Below are positions 26,699 through 34,550 of a stretch of 64,000 nucleotides of DNA, one piece after another. This DNA is from Streptacidiphilus jiangxiensis (GTDB lineage Bacteria; Actinomycetota; Actinomycetes; Streptomycetales; Streptomycetaceae). The stretch's first letter is position 1. The number at the start of each line of letters is the position of its first letter. The notes beneath the pieces were generated by a model. That model made no database searches. It saw nothing but the letters and a program-made list of their open reading frames with translations, and was not told where the DNA came from. The stretch is taken from the NCBI RefSeq assembly GCF_900109465.1, contig NZ_FOAZ01000010.1:1-64000 (forward strand), written 5' to 3'. The translations under genes and the position numbers were made by a program.

Positions 26699-26772
26699 GC
26701 GCCGCTAGCTCAGTTGGTTAGAGCAGCTGACTCTTAATCAGCGGGTCCGGGGTTCGAGTCCCTGGCGGCGCA
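26699..26772 (+). tRNA. trnK: tRNA-Lys (anticodon CTT), second copy
   Basis: This is identical over all 74 bases to the tRNA-Lys at 19548-19621, with the same anticodon CTT, discriminator A and no encoded CCA. The 5-prime flank TGTAATGTCTTCCACGTCAG and the first downstream bases CAGACGGTTGGAGGGC are also identical, and the block ACCGATTCGGT occurs upstream of both. Confidence 0.98.
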
Positions 26773-26781
26773 CAGACGGTT

Positions 26782-26815
26782 GGAGGGCCTCTTCGCTTCG
26801 GCGAGGGGGCCCTTC
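26782..26815 (+). terminator. hairpin terminator after second tRNA-Lys
   Basis: The stem 26782-26796 pairs with 26801-26815 around a TTCG loop. Several pairs differ from the hairpin after the first tRNA copy, but the fold is kept, using G-U pairs, which supports a functional terminator rather than simple copied sequence. Confidence 0.75.
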
Positions 26816-26841
26816 GGCGTTTCCCACTACGGAGGATGTCG

Positions 26842-27645
26842 ATGACCGCACCTTCCGGCTCCTCGGTCCTCTCCTCCGTCGTGGCCCGCCTCCGCGCCGC
26901 AGGGTGCGTCTTCGCCGAGGAGGAGGCGGAGTTGCTGCTCGCCGCCGCGGCGGAGACGCGGGAACCTCTGGACGTGCTGGTGCAACGCCGCGCGGCGGGC
27001 GAGCCACTGGAGTACGTGCTCGGCTGGGCCCGCTTCTGCGGGCTGCGGATCGAGGTGGACCCTGGCGTCTTCGTCCCCCGCCCCCGGACGGAGTTCCTCG
27101 TCGAACAGGCCGTGGCGCGGGCCGCCGGCCGGATTCTGGTGGACCTGTGCTGCGGCAGCGGCGCACTGGGCGCGGCCCTGGCCGCGCGGCTGGGCGCGCC
27201 CGACCTCCCCGTGAAACTGCACGCCGCGGACATCGACCCGGCGGCGGTGCGCTGCGCCACGCGGAACGTGGCCCGCTACGGCGGCCGGGTCTGGACCGGC
27301 GACCTCTTCGCCGCCCTGCCGGACACGTTGCACGGCCGCATCGACGTCCTGTTGGCCAACACCCCGTACGTGCCGACGAGCGACCTCCCCTTCCTCCCCG
27401 CCGAGGCCCGCGACCACGAGGCCCGCGTCGCCCTGGACGGCGGCGCCGACGGCCTCGCGGTGATGCGGCGGGTCGCGGCGGCGGCACGGGAGTGGCTGGC
27501 GCCCGGAGGCGTGGTCCTGGTGGAGACGAGCGACCGCCAGCAACCCGCGGCCGTGGCCGCGTTCACGGCCGGCGGCCTGGCCGCGACGGCGGCCTCCTCG
27601 GACGACTACGACGCGACGGTCGTCCTGGGCACGCGGACCCACTGA
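26842..27645 (+). CDS. putative protein N5-glutamine methyltransferase (PrmC/HemK-like)
   Basis: A 267-residue SAM-dependent methyltransferase. It has the N-terminal helical part (to about 75) with GEPLEYVLGWARFCGLRI and VPRPRTEFLVE, then motif I LVDLCCGSGALGAAL and DIDPAAVRCA, and the catalytic-loop equivalent LLANTPYVPT. In canonical PrmC the loop is NPPY; here the first Pro is Thr (NTPY), so the substrate may not be release factors. The ATG at 26842 sits six bases after GGAGG (26831-26835); the ATG at 26836 overlaps the site and is unlikely. It follows the tRNA terminator directly. Confidence 0.85.
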   Translation: MTAPSGSSVLSSVVARLRAAGCVFAEEEAELLLAAAAETREPLDVLVQRRAAGEPLEYVLGWARFCGLRIEVDPGVFVPRPRTEFLVEQAVARAAGRILVDLCCGSGALGAALAARLGAPDLPVKLHAADIDPAAVRCATRNVARYGGRVWTGDLFAALPDTLHGRIDVLLANTPYVPTSDLPFLPAEARDHEARVALDGGADGLAVMRRVAAAAREWLAPGGVVLVETSDRQQPAAVAAFTAGGLAATAASSDDYDATVVLGTRTH

Positions 27646-27662
27646 GGCAACCCGGGCGCTGG

Positions 27663-27950
27663 CCTGTTCCGACCTGCGGCTCCTCCCCCAGCCTTCGGCC
27701 GGGAGGCACCCCCAGCGCGGGCGCGACCCCACGGTCGCATGCGCTCACCCAGGCCGTTGCACCACCCAGGAGCGCGGGGAACTGCGCGACAAGCCATCCG
27801 CGCAGGCCTGTTCCGACCTGCCGCCCCTCCCCCAGTCTTCGGCCGGGAGGTACCCCCAGCGCGGACGCAACCCCACGGTCGCATGCACTCCCCCAGGCCG
27901 TTGCACCACCCCAGGGGCGCGGGGAACTGCGCGACAAGCCACCCGCATGC
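27663..27950. repeat. two tandem copies (period 144) of a streptomycete interspersed element
   Basis: Copy one is 27663-27806 and copy two 27807-27950, each starting CCTGTTCCGACCTG and ending near GGGAACTGCGCGACAAGCC. Each contains a strong hairpin CTTCGGCCGGGAGG-type core and a second palindromic block around CCACGGTCGCATG. Related pieces occur at 49561-49655. This occupies most of the 390-base gap between the methyltransferase and MFS genes; no gene is supported in it. Confidence 0.88.
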
Positions 27951-28035
27951 GGATGGCCCACGACGCGCAGCGCCATCCGCACATCGATGGTCCCCGCGAC
28001 GACGCGGCGGAGCCGCAGGCCCTTGAGGCGCTGCC

Positions 28036-29280
28036 TCAGTGCGCGGCGTGAGCCGGTTCGCGGCGGGACGTCGCGACCGTGCGGGTGCCCGCCGAGGGGA
28101 CCAGGAGGCCGCGGAAGGTGAGCAGCGCGGCGAAGCCGAGGGCGGCGCCAGCGGCGGGGACGAGGAAGCCGCCAGCCGCACCGTGGGCGTCGATGAGGCG
28201 CCCGGCCGCAGTGGAGCCCAGGGCGAGGCCGAGACCGATCGCGCCGGTGAGCCAGGTGAACGCCTCCGTCTTCGCGCCCGCGTCGACCAGCGTCTCGACC
28301 AGCGTGTACGCGGAGATCAGCGTGGGCGCGATCGCGAGGCCGCAGCAGAACGCCGCCACCGCGAGGGTGAACAGGTTCGGCATCGCCCAGAGCGTGGACG
28401 TGCCCAGGACCAGCGCCCCGTACGCGACCAGCAGACGGAAGCGCGGGGAGCGCTTCCAGTGGATCGCGCCGAACGCCGTGCCGGCGAGCACGCTGCCGGC
28501 GGCGAAGAGGCCGTAGACCACACCGCTGAGGCCCGCCTGGCCGACCGCCTCGCTGGCGGCGGTGATGGAGACCTGGAGCGCACCGAAGACCGAGCCGACG
28601 CCCAGCAGGGCGACGACCAGCAGGCGGACGCCGGGGCGCGACAGCGCGGGCGCGGAGGCCGCCGCGGACGCGGCGCGGACCGGCGGGGCGGTGCGGCGCT
28701 GCGCGGCGAAGGCGAGGCCGCCGAGGACGGTGAGGGCCGCCTCCACGGTGAGTCCGGCCGCCGGGGCGATCACGGTGCAGAGCGTGGTGGCGAGGACGGG
28801 GCCGAGGACGAAGGTGAGCTCGTCCGTGACGGACTCGAAGGCGAAGGCCGAGGAGACCGCCTCGGGGCGGCCGTCGAGGGCGTGCAGCCAGCGGGCGCGG
28901 ACCATGGCGCCGATCTGCGGCAGGGACGCGCCGGCGACGCCGGCGGCGACGAAGAGCGACCACACCGGCGCGCCCGACAGGGCCAGCACGACGAGGGTGA
29001 CGACGGAGCCGCCGTGCACGGCGAGACAGGGGAGGAGCACGGGGGCCTGGCCGTGCCGGTCGGCGAGGCGACCGGTCAGCGGGGCGCCGACGACCTGGGT
29101 GATCGAGGCGACGGCGGCGACGGCACCGGCCGTGGTGTAGGAGTGCGTGGTGTCCAGGACGAGCAGGACCGTGCCCAGGCCGAGCATCGCGTAGGGCAGG
29201 CGCGCGACGAAGGCGGGCAGCAGGAAGGTCCAGGCGCCGGGGGTGCGCAGCAGCGCGCCGTAACCGAACGGACGGGCCAT
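28036..29280 (-). CDS. MFS transporter (drug/metabolite efflux type)
   Basis: A 414-residue, 12-span major facilitator. The typical loop GRLADRHGQAPVL (motif A) lies near residue 70, and two six-span halves are separated by a hydrophilic stretch near 195-215 (RRTAPPVRAASAA). Related actinobacterial proteins are exporters, but the substrate is unknown. The ATG at 29280 gives a standard N-terminus; the frame stays open upstream without coding character. It transcribes away from the VOC gene, with 367 bases between. Confidence 0.88.
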   Translation of the reverse strand: MARPFGYGALLRTPGAWTFLLPAFVARLPYAMLGLGTVLLVLDTTHSYTTAGAVAAVASITQVVGAPLTGRLADRHGQAPVLLPCLAVHGGSVVTLVVLALSGAPVWSLFVAAGVAGASLPQIGAMVRARWLHALDGRPEAVSSAFAFESVTDELTFVLGPVLATTLCTVIAPAAGLTVEAALTVLGGLAFAAQRRTAPPVRAASAAASAPALSRPGVRLLVVALLGVGSVFGALQVSITAASEAVGQAGLSGVVYGLFAAGSVLAGTAFGAIHWKRSPRFRLLVAYGALVLGTSTLWAMPNLFTLAVAAFCCGLAIAPTLISAYTLVETLVDAGAKTEAFTWLTGAIGLGLALGSTAAGRLIDAHGAAGGFLVPAAGAALGFAALLTFRGLLVPSAGTRTVATSRREPAHAAH

Positions 29281-29647
29281 GTGGGGAGGTCTCTCCGCTG
29301 CCTGGTAGCGCGCGGGAGCATGTGGGTGGTGCCCCGGGCGCCGAGGGTCGTCCTCTGGTGCGTCGACCGGGGTAGATACCGCGCGTCGTGCACCGGAGAG
29401 GGTGCGCGCCGCGGCCGCCGAGCGGTCTAGCCGACTCTGCTTCAGGCAGATGTAGCTGGTCTCGGTAGATCTGCCCCTAGTGTACCCGATGTCGCGTGAC
29501 GCGCGTAGACACCAGGTGAACACAGGCGCAACACACGCACGGTGACCGGATGGACGCGTGCGGTTGCGGGGGGCGGGGAGGCCGGGAATCGTGGCTGTCG
29601 TTCCAGCTCCAGAATCCCGAAGACTCCCCCACCCTCCGGAGGGCCCG
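29281..29647. other. divergent intergenic region between MFS and VOC genes
   Basis: No gene is supported here. The stretch 29440-29500 is less G/C-rich and contains the inverted pair GGCAGA/TCTGCC (around 29446-29476) and TAGTGTACCCGATG, which may hold the MFS promoter and an operator. The VOC ribosome site GGAGG lies just before 29648. Confidence 0.4.
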
Positions 29648-30445
29648 ATGCCCGACGTCACCTCGTACCCCGACGGCGCCCCCTGCTGGGCCGACCTGAA
29701 CGCCCCCGACCTGGAGAGCTCGCGCCGCTTCTACGGCGCCGTGCTCGGGTGGGAGTTCCAGGACAAGGGCCCCGAGTACGGGCACTACACGATGTGCCTG
29801 TGGAAGGGGAAGCCGGTCGCCGCGCTGATGCCCCCGCCGCCCAGCGCCGAGGGCCTGGCGCCGGCGTGGAACGTCTACCTGCGCACCGGCGACGTGGACG
29901 CGACGATCGCGGCGGTCGAGGCGGGCGGCGGCAAGATCGCGATGGGGCCGCACGACGTGCCGGCCGCCGGCCGGCTGGCGTTCGCCTTCGACCCGCAGGG
30001 GGCCTCCTTCGGCCTGTGGCAGCCGGGCGGGCACGAGGGCGCCGCGCTCTACGGGGAGCCGGGGGCGATGTGCTGGAACGAGGTCTACACGACGGCGGGC
30101 GGCGCCGCGGACGCGTTCTACGCCGGGCTCTTCGACTACAAGCAGGAGCAGATCGGCGACGGCACCAACTTCGACTACACCACCTGGACCCCGGCCGGCT
30201 CCGACCGGCAGGTCTGCGGGCGGCTCCGGGCGACGGACCCGGCTCACGAGCTGGCGGCGGGCGGCGGGCAGCCGTTCTGGTCGGTGTACTTCGCGGTGGC
30301 GGACGTCGACGAGACGGCGAAGCAGATCGCCGCGCTCGGCGGCTCGGTGCTGCACGGGCCCTTCGACTCGCCCTACGGGCGGCTGTGCGTCGCGGGCGAC
30401 CCGTCCGGCGCGCACTTCGCGGTGATGACGCTCGCCCGGTCGTGA
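29648..30445 (+). CDS. VOC family protein with two glyoxalase-like domains
   Basis: The 265-residue protein has two tandem vicinal-oxygen-chelate domains (about 5-125 and 140-262). Each begins with a typical strand-helix segment: APCWADLNAPDLESSRRFYGAVLGWEF for the first, and GAMCWNEVYTTAGGAADAFYAGLFDY for the second; each ends with DPQGASFGLWQ or DPSGAHFAVM. Members are glyoxalases, dioxygenases or binding proteins for antibiotics; the function of this one is not known. The ATG at 29648 follows a GGAGG site. Confidence 0.92.
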   Translation: MPDVTSYPDGAPCWADLNAPDLESSRRFYGAVLGWEFQDKGPEYGHYTMCLWKGKPVAALMPPPPSAEGLAPAWNVYLRTGDVDATIAAVEAGGGKIAMGPHDVPAAGRLAFAFDPQGASFGLWQPGGHEGAALYGEPGAMCWNEVYTTAGGAADAFYAGLFDYKQEQIGDGTNFDYTTWTPAGSDRQVCGRLRATDPAHELAAGGGQPFWSVYFAVADVDETAKQIAALGGSVLHGPFDSPYGRLCVAGDPSGAHFAVMTLARS

Positions 30446-30533
30446 GGCCCGCGTCCCGGTGAAGCGGTGCGGCGGCTCCTAGGATGGGTGACGGCCTGTC
30501 AACAGAGCACTGAGCATCGAACGGAGGCCCCCC

Positions 30534-30959
30534 GTGGCCACGACCCGTACCGCGCAAACGACCTGGGAAGGCAACCTGCTGGAGGGCAACGGCGTCGTCG
30601 CCATGCGTTCCTCGGGGATCGGCGAGTTCCCGGTCTCCTGGCCCTCGCGCGCCGAGCAGGCGAACGGAAAGACCAGCCCGGAGGAGCTGATCGCCGGGGC
30701 GCACAGCTCCTGCTTCTCCATGGCCCTCTCCCACGGCCTGGCCCAGGCCGGCACCCCGCCGACCAAGCTGGAGACCACGGCCGACGTCACCTTCCAGCCC
30801 GGCACGGGCATCACCGGCATCCACCTGACCGTCGTCGGCACCGTGCCAGGCCTGGACGAGGCGGGCTTCGTCAAGGCGGCCGAGGACGCCAAGGCCAACT
30901 GCCCGGTCAGCCAGGCGCTGAGCGGCACGACCATCACGCTCACGGCCTCCCTGGGCTGA
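30534..30959 (+). CDS. OsmC family peroxiredoxin
   Basis: A 141-residue OsmC/Ohr-type thiol peroxidase that detoxifies organic hydroperoxides. The peroxidatic cysteine is in AHSSCFSMALSH and the second conserved cysteine is in ANCPVSQALSG; the N-terminal WEGNLLEGNGVV strand set is typical of OsmC. GTG 30534 has a GGAGGC site. A TAGGAT element at 30480-30485 could be its -10. It stands alone between the VOC and GGDEF/EAL genes. Confidence 0.93.
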   Translation: MATTRTAQTTWEGNLLEGNGVVAMRSSGIGEFPVSWPSRAEQANGKTSPEELIAGAHSSCFSMALSHGLAQAGTPPTKLETTADVTFQPGTGITGIHLTVVGTVPGLDEAGFVKAAEDAKANCPVSQALSGTTITLTASLG

Positions 30960-31142
30960 GCGGCCCCGCCCGAGCGGCCCCGGCCGAGCAGCCCGACCTG
31001 AGCAACCCGGTCAGGGCAGACCCGGCTCGCCACCCGGACGGGTGAACGGGGGCGCACGCGGTCCGCGTGTGCCCCCCACGAGGGGGTGAATCGGCCCCGG
31101 AATGCTGGATTGCCCCCAGGGCCCGTGCCTACGATCGCCACC

Positions 31143-32993
31143 GTGCGTAGTGGCCCGTCCGGTCCCCCCGGCTCTCCCGAGGACATCGGCGCCCTCAGCG
31201 CCGTCGGCGCTCTGGATGCCCTGGGTCGGCTCGAGGAGTTCCGGCCGCCCCCCATGGCAGGGGCCGGTGCGAACAGCAAGGACATCAGCAGCCCGGTGGA
31301 TCGGCGCCGTCTCGAGGACGCGCTGCGGGCCAGTGAGAACCGCTTCCGGGCGGCCTTCGTCGACGCCGGCATCGGCATGGCGCTGGTCGACCGGGACGAT
31401 CTGATCATCGAGGCCAATCCGGCCCTGGCCGAGATGCTCGGGTGCACCGTGCCCGAGCTGATGAGGATGCACATCCATCAGCTGATGGACGTGGAGGAGC
31501 GGGCCCGCCACGTCTACCGGCAGCTGGTGCGCGGCGAGCTGGACCGGGTCCGGCTGGAGAAGCGGCTGCGGCACCGCCAGGGGCACGCGGTGTGGACGAA
31601 CATCACCGTCTCGCTGATCCGCGACTCCACCGGTGAGCCGCTCTACACCCTGGCCATGGTGGAGGACGTCTCCGAGGCGCGCCGCCTCGGCGACCGCCTG
31701 CACTACCAGTCGATGCACGACCCGCTGACCGGGCTGCCGAACCGGGCGCTCTTCTTCGACCGCCTGGCCGGCGCCTGCGCCGAGGCCGACCAGCGGATCG
31801 GGCTCTGCTACCTGGACCTGGACGGCTTCCAGGCGGTGAACGACACCCTCGGGCACCCGGTCGGGGACGAGCTGCTGGTGGCCGTCGCGCGGCGGCTGGA
31901 GCAGCGCTTCTCGCCGCGCGGCCATCTGGTCGCGCGGGTCGGCGGGGACGAGTTCGCGGTGCTGGTGCCGCGCAGCGCGGGGGCGGAGGAGCTGACGGCG
32001 CTCGCCTCGGAGGTCGTCGAGATCCTCGGTCCGCCCTACGACCTGGCGGGCCAGCGGGTGGCCGCCACGGCCAGCGTCGGGGTGGTGGAGCGCCCGGTCT
32101 CCGGCACCTCCCCCACCGAGCTGGTCAAGGACGCGGACGCAACGCTGTGCTGGGCCAAGTCGGACGGCCGGTCCCGCTGGGCGCTCTACGACCCGGAGCG
32201 GATCGCCTCGCAGATGACACGTCAGGTGCTGGCGACGACGATGCGTCCCGCACTGGAGCGGGGCGAGTTCCTGTTGGAGTACCAGCCGCTGGTCGAGCTG
32301 GCCACGGGGCGGCTGCAGGGCGTGGAGGCGCTGGTGCGCTGGCGGCATCCGGAGTTCGGCCGGCTGGCGCCGGATCGTTTCATCCAGATCGCCGAGGAGA
32401 CCGGGGCGATCGTCCCGCTGGGCCACTGGGTCCTGGAGACGGCCTGCCGCCAGGCCCGCTCCTGGATGGACCGCTTTCCCGACGCTCAGCCGCTGGTCAG
32501 CGTCAACCTGGCGGCCCGGCAGTTCCGGGACTCCGACATGGTCGCGGACGTGGCGGAGGTCCTCGGCCGCACGCGGCTGCCGGCCCGGCTGCTGCAGCTG
32601 GAGCTGACCGAGAGCGCGGTGATGGGCCCGGCCGGGCGCCCGGTGGAGGCGCTGCACGCGCTCGACGCGATGGGCGTGCGGATCGCCATCGACGACTTCG
32701 GCACGGGCTACTCGAACCTGGCCTATCTGAGCCGGCTGCCGGTGCACGTCCTGAAGCTGGCGAAGTCCTTCGTGGAGGGGTTCGACGAGCAGGTCCGGGA
32801 CGCGGTGGACGAGAAGATCGTCACCGCACTGGTACGGCTGGCGCACGTGCTCGGCATCACCGTCACGGCGGAGGGCGTGGAGAGCGCGGCCCAGGCCGAG
32901 CAACTGCGACTCACCGGTTGCGACTCGGCCCAGGGCTGGCACTTCGGCCGTGCGGTCCCGGCGGAGCAGATCGACCGCCTGCTCGGCGGCTGA
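31143..32993 (+). CDS. PAS-GGDEF-EAL cyclic di-GMP turnover protein
   Basis: A cytoplasmic protein of about 616 residues from GTG 31143 (GTG 31086 would add 19). An N-terminal PAS domain (about 50-170, ENRFRAAFVDAGIGMALVDRDDLII) is followed by a GGDEF diguanylate cyclase domain with intact VGGDEFAVL but no RxxD inhibitory site, and an EAL phosphodiesterase domain with EALVRW, ELTES, AIDDFGTGYS and TAEGVES intact. The usual KID motif reads KLA. The order resembles CdgA/RmdA of Streptomyces, which tune development through BldD. Both activities look possible; the balance would be set by the PAS signal. The neighbouring secreted glycosidase may be part of a surface-polymer programme. Confidence 0.92.
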   Translation: MRSGPSGPPGSPEDIGALSAVGALDALGRLEEFRPPPMAGAGANSKDISSPVDRRRLEDALRASENRFRAAFVDAGIGMALVDRDDLIIEANPALAEMLGCTVPELMRMHIHQLMDVEERARHVYRQLVRGELDRVRLEKRLRHRQGHAVWTNITVSLIRDSTGEPLYTLAMVEDVSEARRLGDRLHYQSMHDPLTGLPNRALFFDRLAGACAEADQRIGLCYLDLDGFQAVNDTLGHPVGDELLVAVARRLEQRFSPRGHLVARVGGDEFAVLVPRSAGAEELTALASEVVEILGPPYDLAGQRVAATASVGVVERPVSGTSPTELVKDADATLCWAKSDGRSRWALYDPERIASQMTRQVLATTMRPALERGEFLLEYQPLVELATGRLQGVEALVRWRHPEFGRLAPDRFIQIAEETGAIVPLGHWVLETACRQARSWMDRFPDAQPLVSVNLAARQFRDSDMVADVAEVLGRTRLPARLLQLELTESAVMGPAGRPVEALHALDAMGVRIAIDDFGTGYSNLAYLSRLPVHVLKLAKSFVEGFDEQVRDAVDEKIVTALVRLAHVLGITVTAEGVESAAQAEQLRLTGCDSAQGWHFGRAVPAEQIDRLLGG

Positions 32994-33008
32994 CTCCCTC
33001 GAACGAGT

Positions 33009-33060
33009 GACTGATGACGCTCATTCAGCTTGCACCGCGCGCACTGACGGTTCATCAGTC
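33009..33060. repeat. spaced inverted repeat between EAL protein and glycosidase genes
   Basis: The 9-base arms GACTGATGA (33009-33017) and TCATCAGTC (33052-33060) are perfect inverted copies 34 bases apart, 15 bases before the glycosidase start. They could be an operator pair or part of a terminator; the sequence alone does not decide. Confidence 0.5.
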
Positions 33061-33074
33061 CATACGCTGAACGC

Positions 33075-34550
33075 ATGTCACAGCGTCGCCTGCTCGCGGT
33101 TCTGGCCTTTGCCATGAGCGCGCTGCTGCTCGCCTTCTCCGCCGGGGCGCGATGGCTCGCGCCCACGCCCGGGGTGGGGCTGGGACGGAACCGCAGCGGG
33201 GACGCACTGCTCTCCACCGCGGACACGTCACCCTGGTCGGACCCGACCGTGCTGCCCGCCCACGCGGTGCCGTTCGGGGCCTTCGTCGGCTCCGACTTCG
33301 CCGCGGACCGGCAGACCCGCCTCTCGGGCTGGCTGCACAACGCCGACCTCCAGGTCGGCCACACCTACCTCCCGGGCAACAACTGGTCCGACATCGAGGG
33401 TGCGCCGTCGCTCCTGGCACCGTGGGCGCAGTGGCGGCTGGCCCGCCCGGACCGGATCTTCGTGCTGGCCGTGCCGATGCAGGCGCAGAACGAGGACGGC
33501 CTGAGCGACGACGACGTCGCCTCACTGCTGCAGCAGGCCGCGGCCGGGGCCGAGGACGCGCACTTCCTGACGCTGGCCCGCCGGCTGGTCGCGCTCGGTG
33601 TGCCGGACACGGTGATCACGCTGGGCTGGGAGATGAACGGCATCACCTACACCAGCCGCTGCGGGCCGGACCCGACGGACTGGAAGGCCTACTGGCGCCG
33701 GATCGTCAACGTCATGCGCAGCGTGCCGGGCCAGGCGTTCCGCTTCGACTTCACCCCGAACCGCGGGCCGGACGCCCACCCGTGGACGGACTGCTACCCG
33801 GGCGACGACGTCACCGACGTGATCGGCACGGACAACTACGACCAGGGCCCCGGCGACACCTTCGCCGACTACGTGACCCAGCAGTACGGGTTGCTGGACC
33901 AGGTCCGCTTCGCCGCCCGGCACCACAAGCCGGTCTCCTACCCGGAGTGGGGCATGTTCCGGCACGGCGACGATCCGGAGTTCATGCGGGACATGATCAA
34001 CTGGATCGAGACGCACGACACGCTGTACCAGACGATCACCGACTACTGCCCGCACGGCGTGCTGAACTGCGACGCCAATCCGGAGTCGAGTGCCATCTAC
34101 CAGCAGATGCTGTCGGACCAGCCGCCTCCGCTGCCCACCGCGTCCCCGACGCCGTCCGGGTCGCCCAGCCCATCCGGGTCGCCCAGCACGTCCGGATCGC
34201 CGTCCGGATCGCCGTCCGCGAGCCCGTCCGCGAGCCCGTCCGGCTCGGTGTCCGCGTCGCCCAGCGGCTCGGCATCGGCCTCGGCCTCCCCGTCCGGCTC
34301 GGCGAGTCCGGGCGTCAGCCCGACGCCGGGCGTCTCCCCGGGCCCGAGCGCGTCGGCCGGGCCCAGCGCGAGCCCGAGCGGCCCCGCGACGGCAGCCGGT
34401 GCGAGCATCTCGCCCGCGCCGAGCCCGTCCTGCCACCGCCGACGCGACGCGGATCCCTGCGCCGGGCTGCGGTCGCACCGGCCGCCGGGACACCCGCACC
34501 CGGTGCCCCAGCCGGTCTGGGGACGGATCAAGCCTCCGGGCCGCTCCTGA
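33075..34550 (+). CDS. secreted GH26-like glycoside hydrolase with Ser/Pro/Gly-rich tail
   Basis: The 491-residue product has an N-terminal signal or anchor (LLAVLAFAMSALLLAFSAGA) and a catalytic domain to about residue 350. GWEMNG carries the probable acid/base glutamate and SYPEWGMF the nucleophile, as in family 26 beta-mannanases and related enzymes. Residues about 355-450 are SPSGSPSG-type repeats. The last 40 residues change abruptly to CHRRRDADPCAGL and end inside the convergent permease gene (23-base overlap), which suggests either a frameshift in the repeat or a non-conserved tail. It probably acts on an extracellular polysaccharide and follows the cyclic di-GMP gene. Confidence 0.82.
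   Translation: MSQRRLLAVLAFAMSALLLAFSAGARWLAPTPGVGLGRNRSGDALLSTADTSPWSDPTVLPAHAVPFGAFVGSDFAADRQTRLSGWLHNADLQVGHTYLPGNNWSDIEGAPSLLAPWAQWRLARPDRIFVLAVPMQAQNEDGLSDDDVASLLQQAAAGAEDAHFLTLARRLVALGVPDTVITLGWEMNGITYTSRCGPDPTDWKAYWRRIVNVMRSVPGQAFRFDFTPNRGPDAHPWTDCYPGDDVTDVIGTDNYDQGPGDTFADYVTQQYGLLDQVRFAARHHKPVSYPEWGMFRHGDDPEFMRDMINWIETHDTLYQTITDYCPHGVLNCDANPESSAIYQQMLSDQPPPLPTASPTPSGSPSPSGSPSTSGSPSGSPSASPSASPSGSVSASPSGSASASASPSGSASPGVSPTPGVSPGPSASAGPSASPSGPATAAGASISPAPSPSCHRRRDADPCAGLRSHRPPGHPHPVPQPVWGRIKPPGRS

Noticed and set aside
19548..26772. An integrated mobile element bounded by the two tRNA-Lys genes
   Set aside because: No integrase, excisionase, replication or transfer gene is present, and the enclosed genes are housekeeping in type; kept only as a tRNA duplication.
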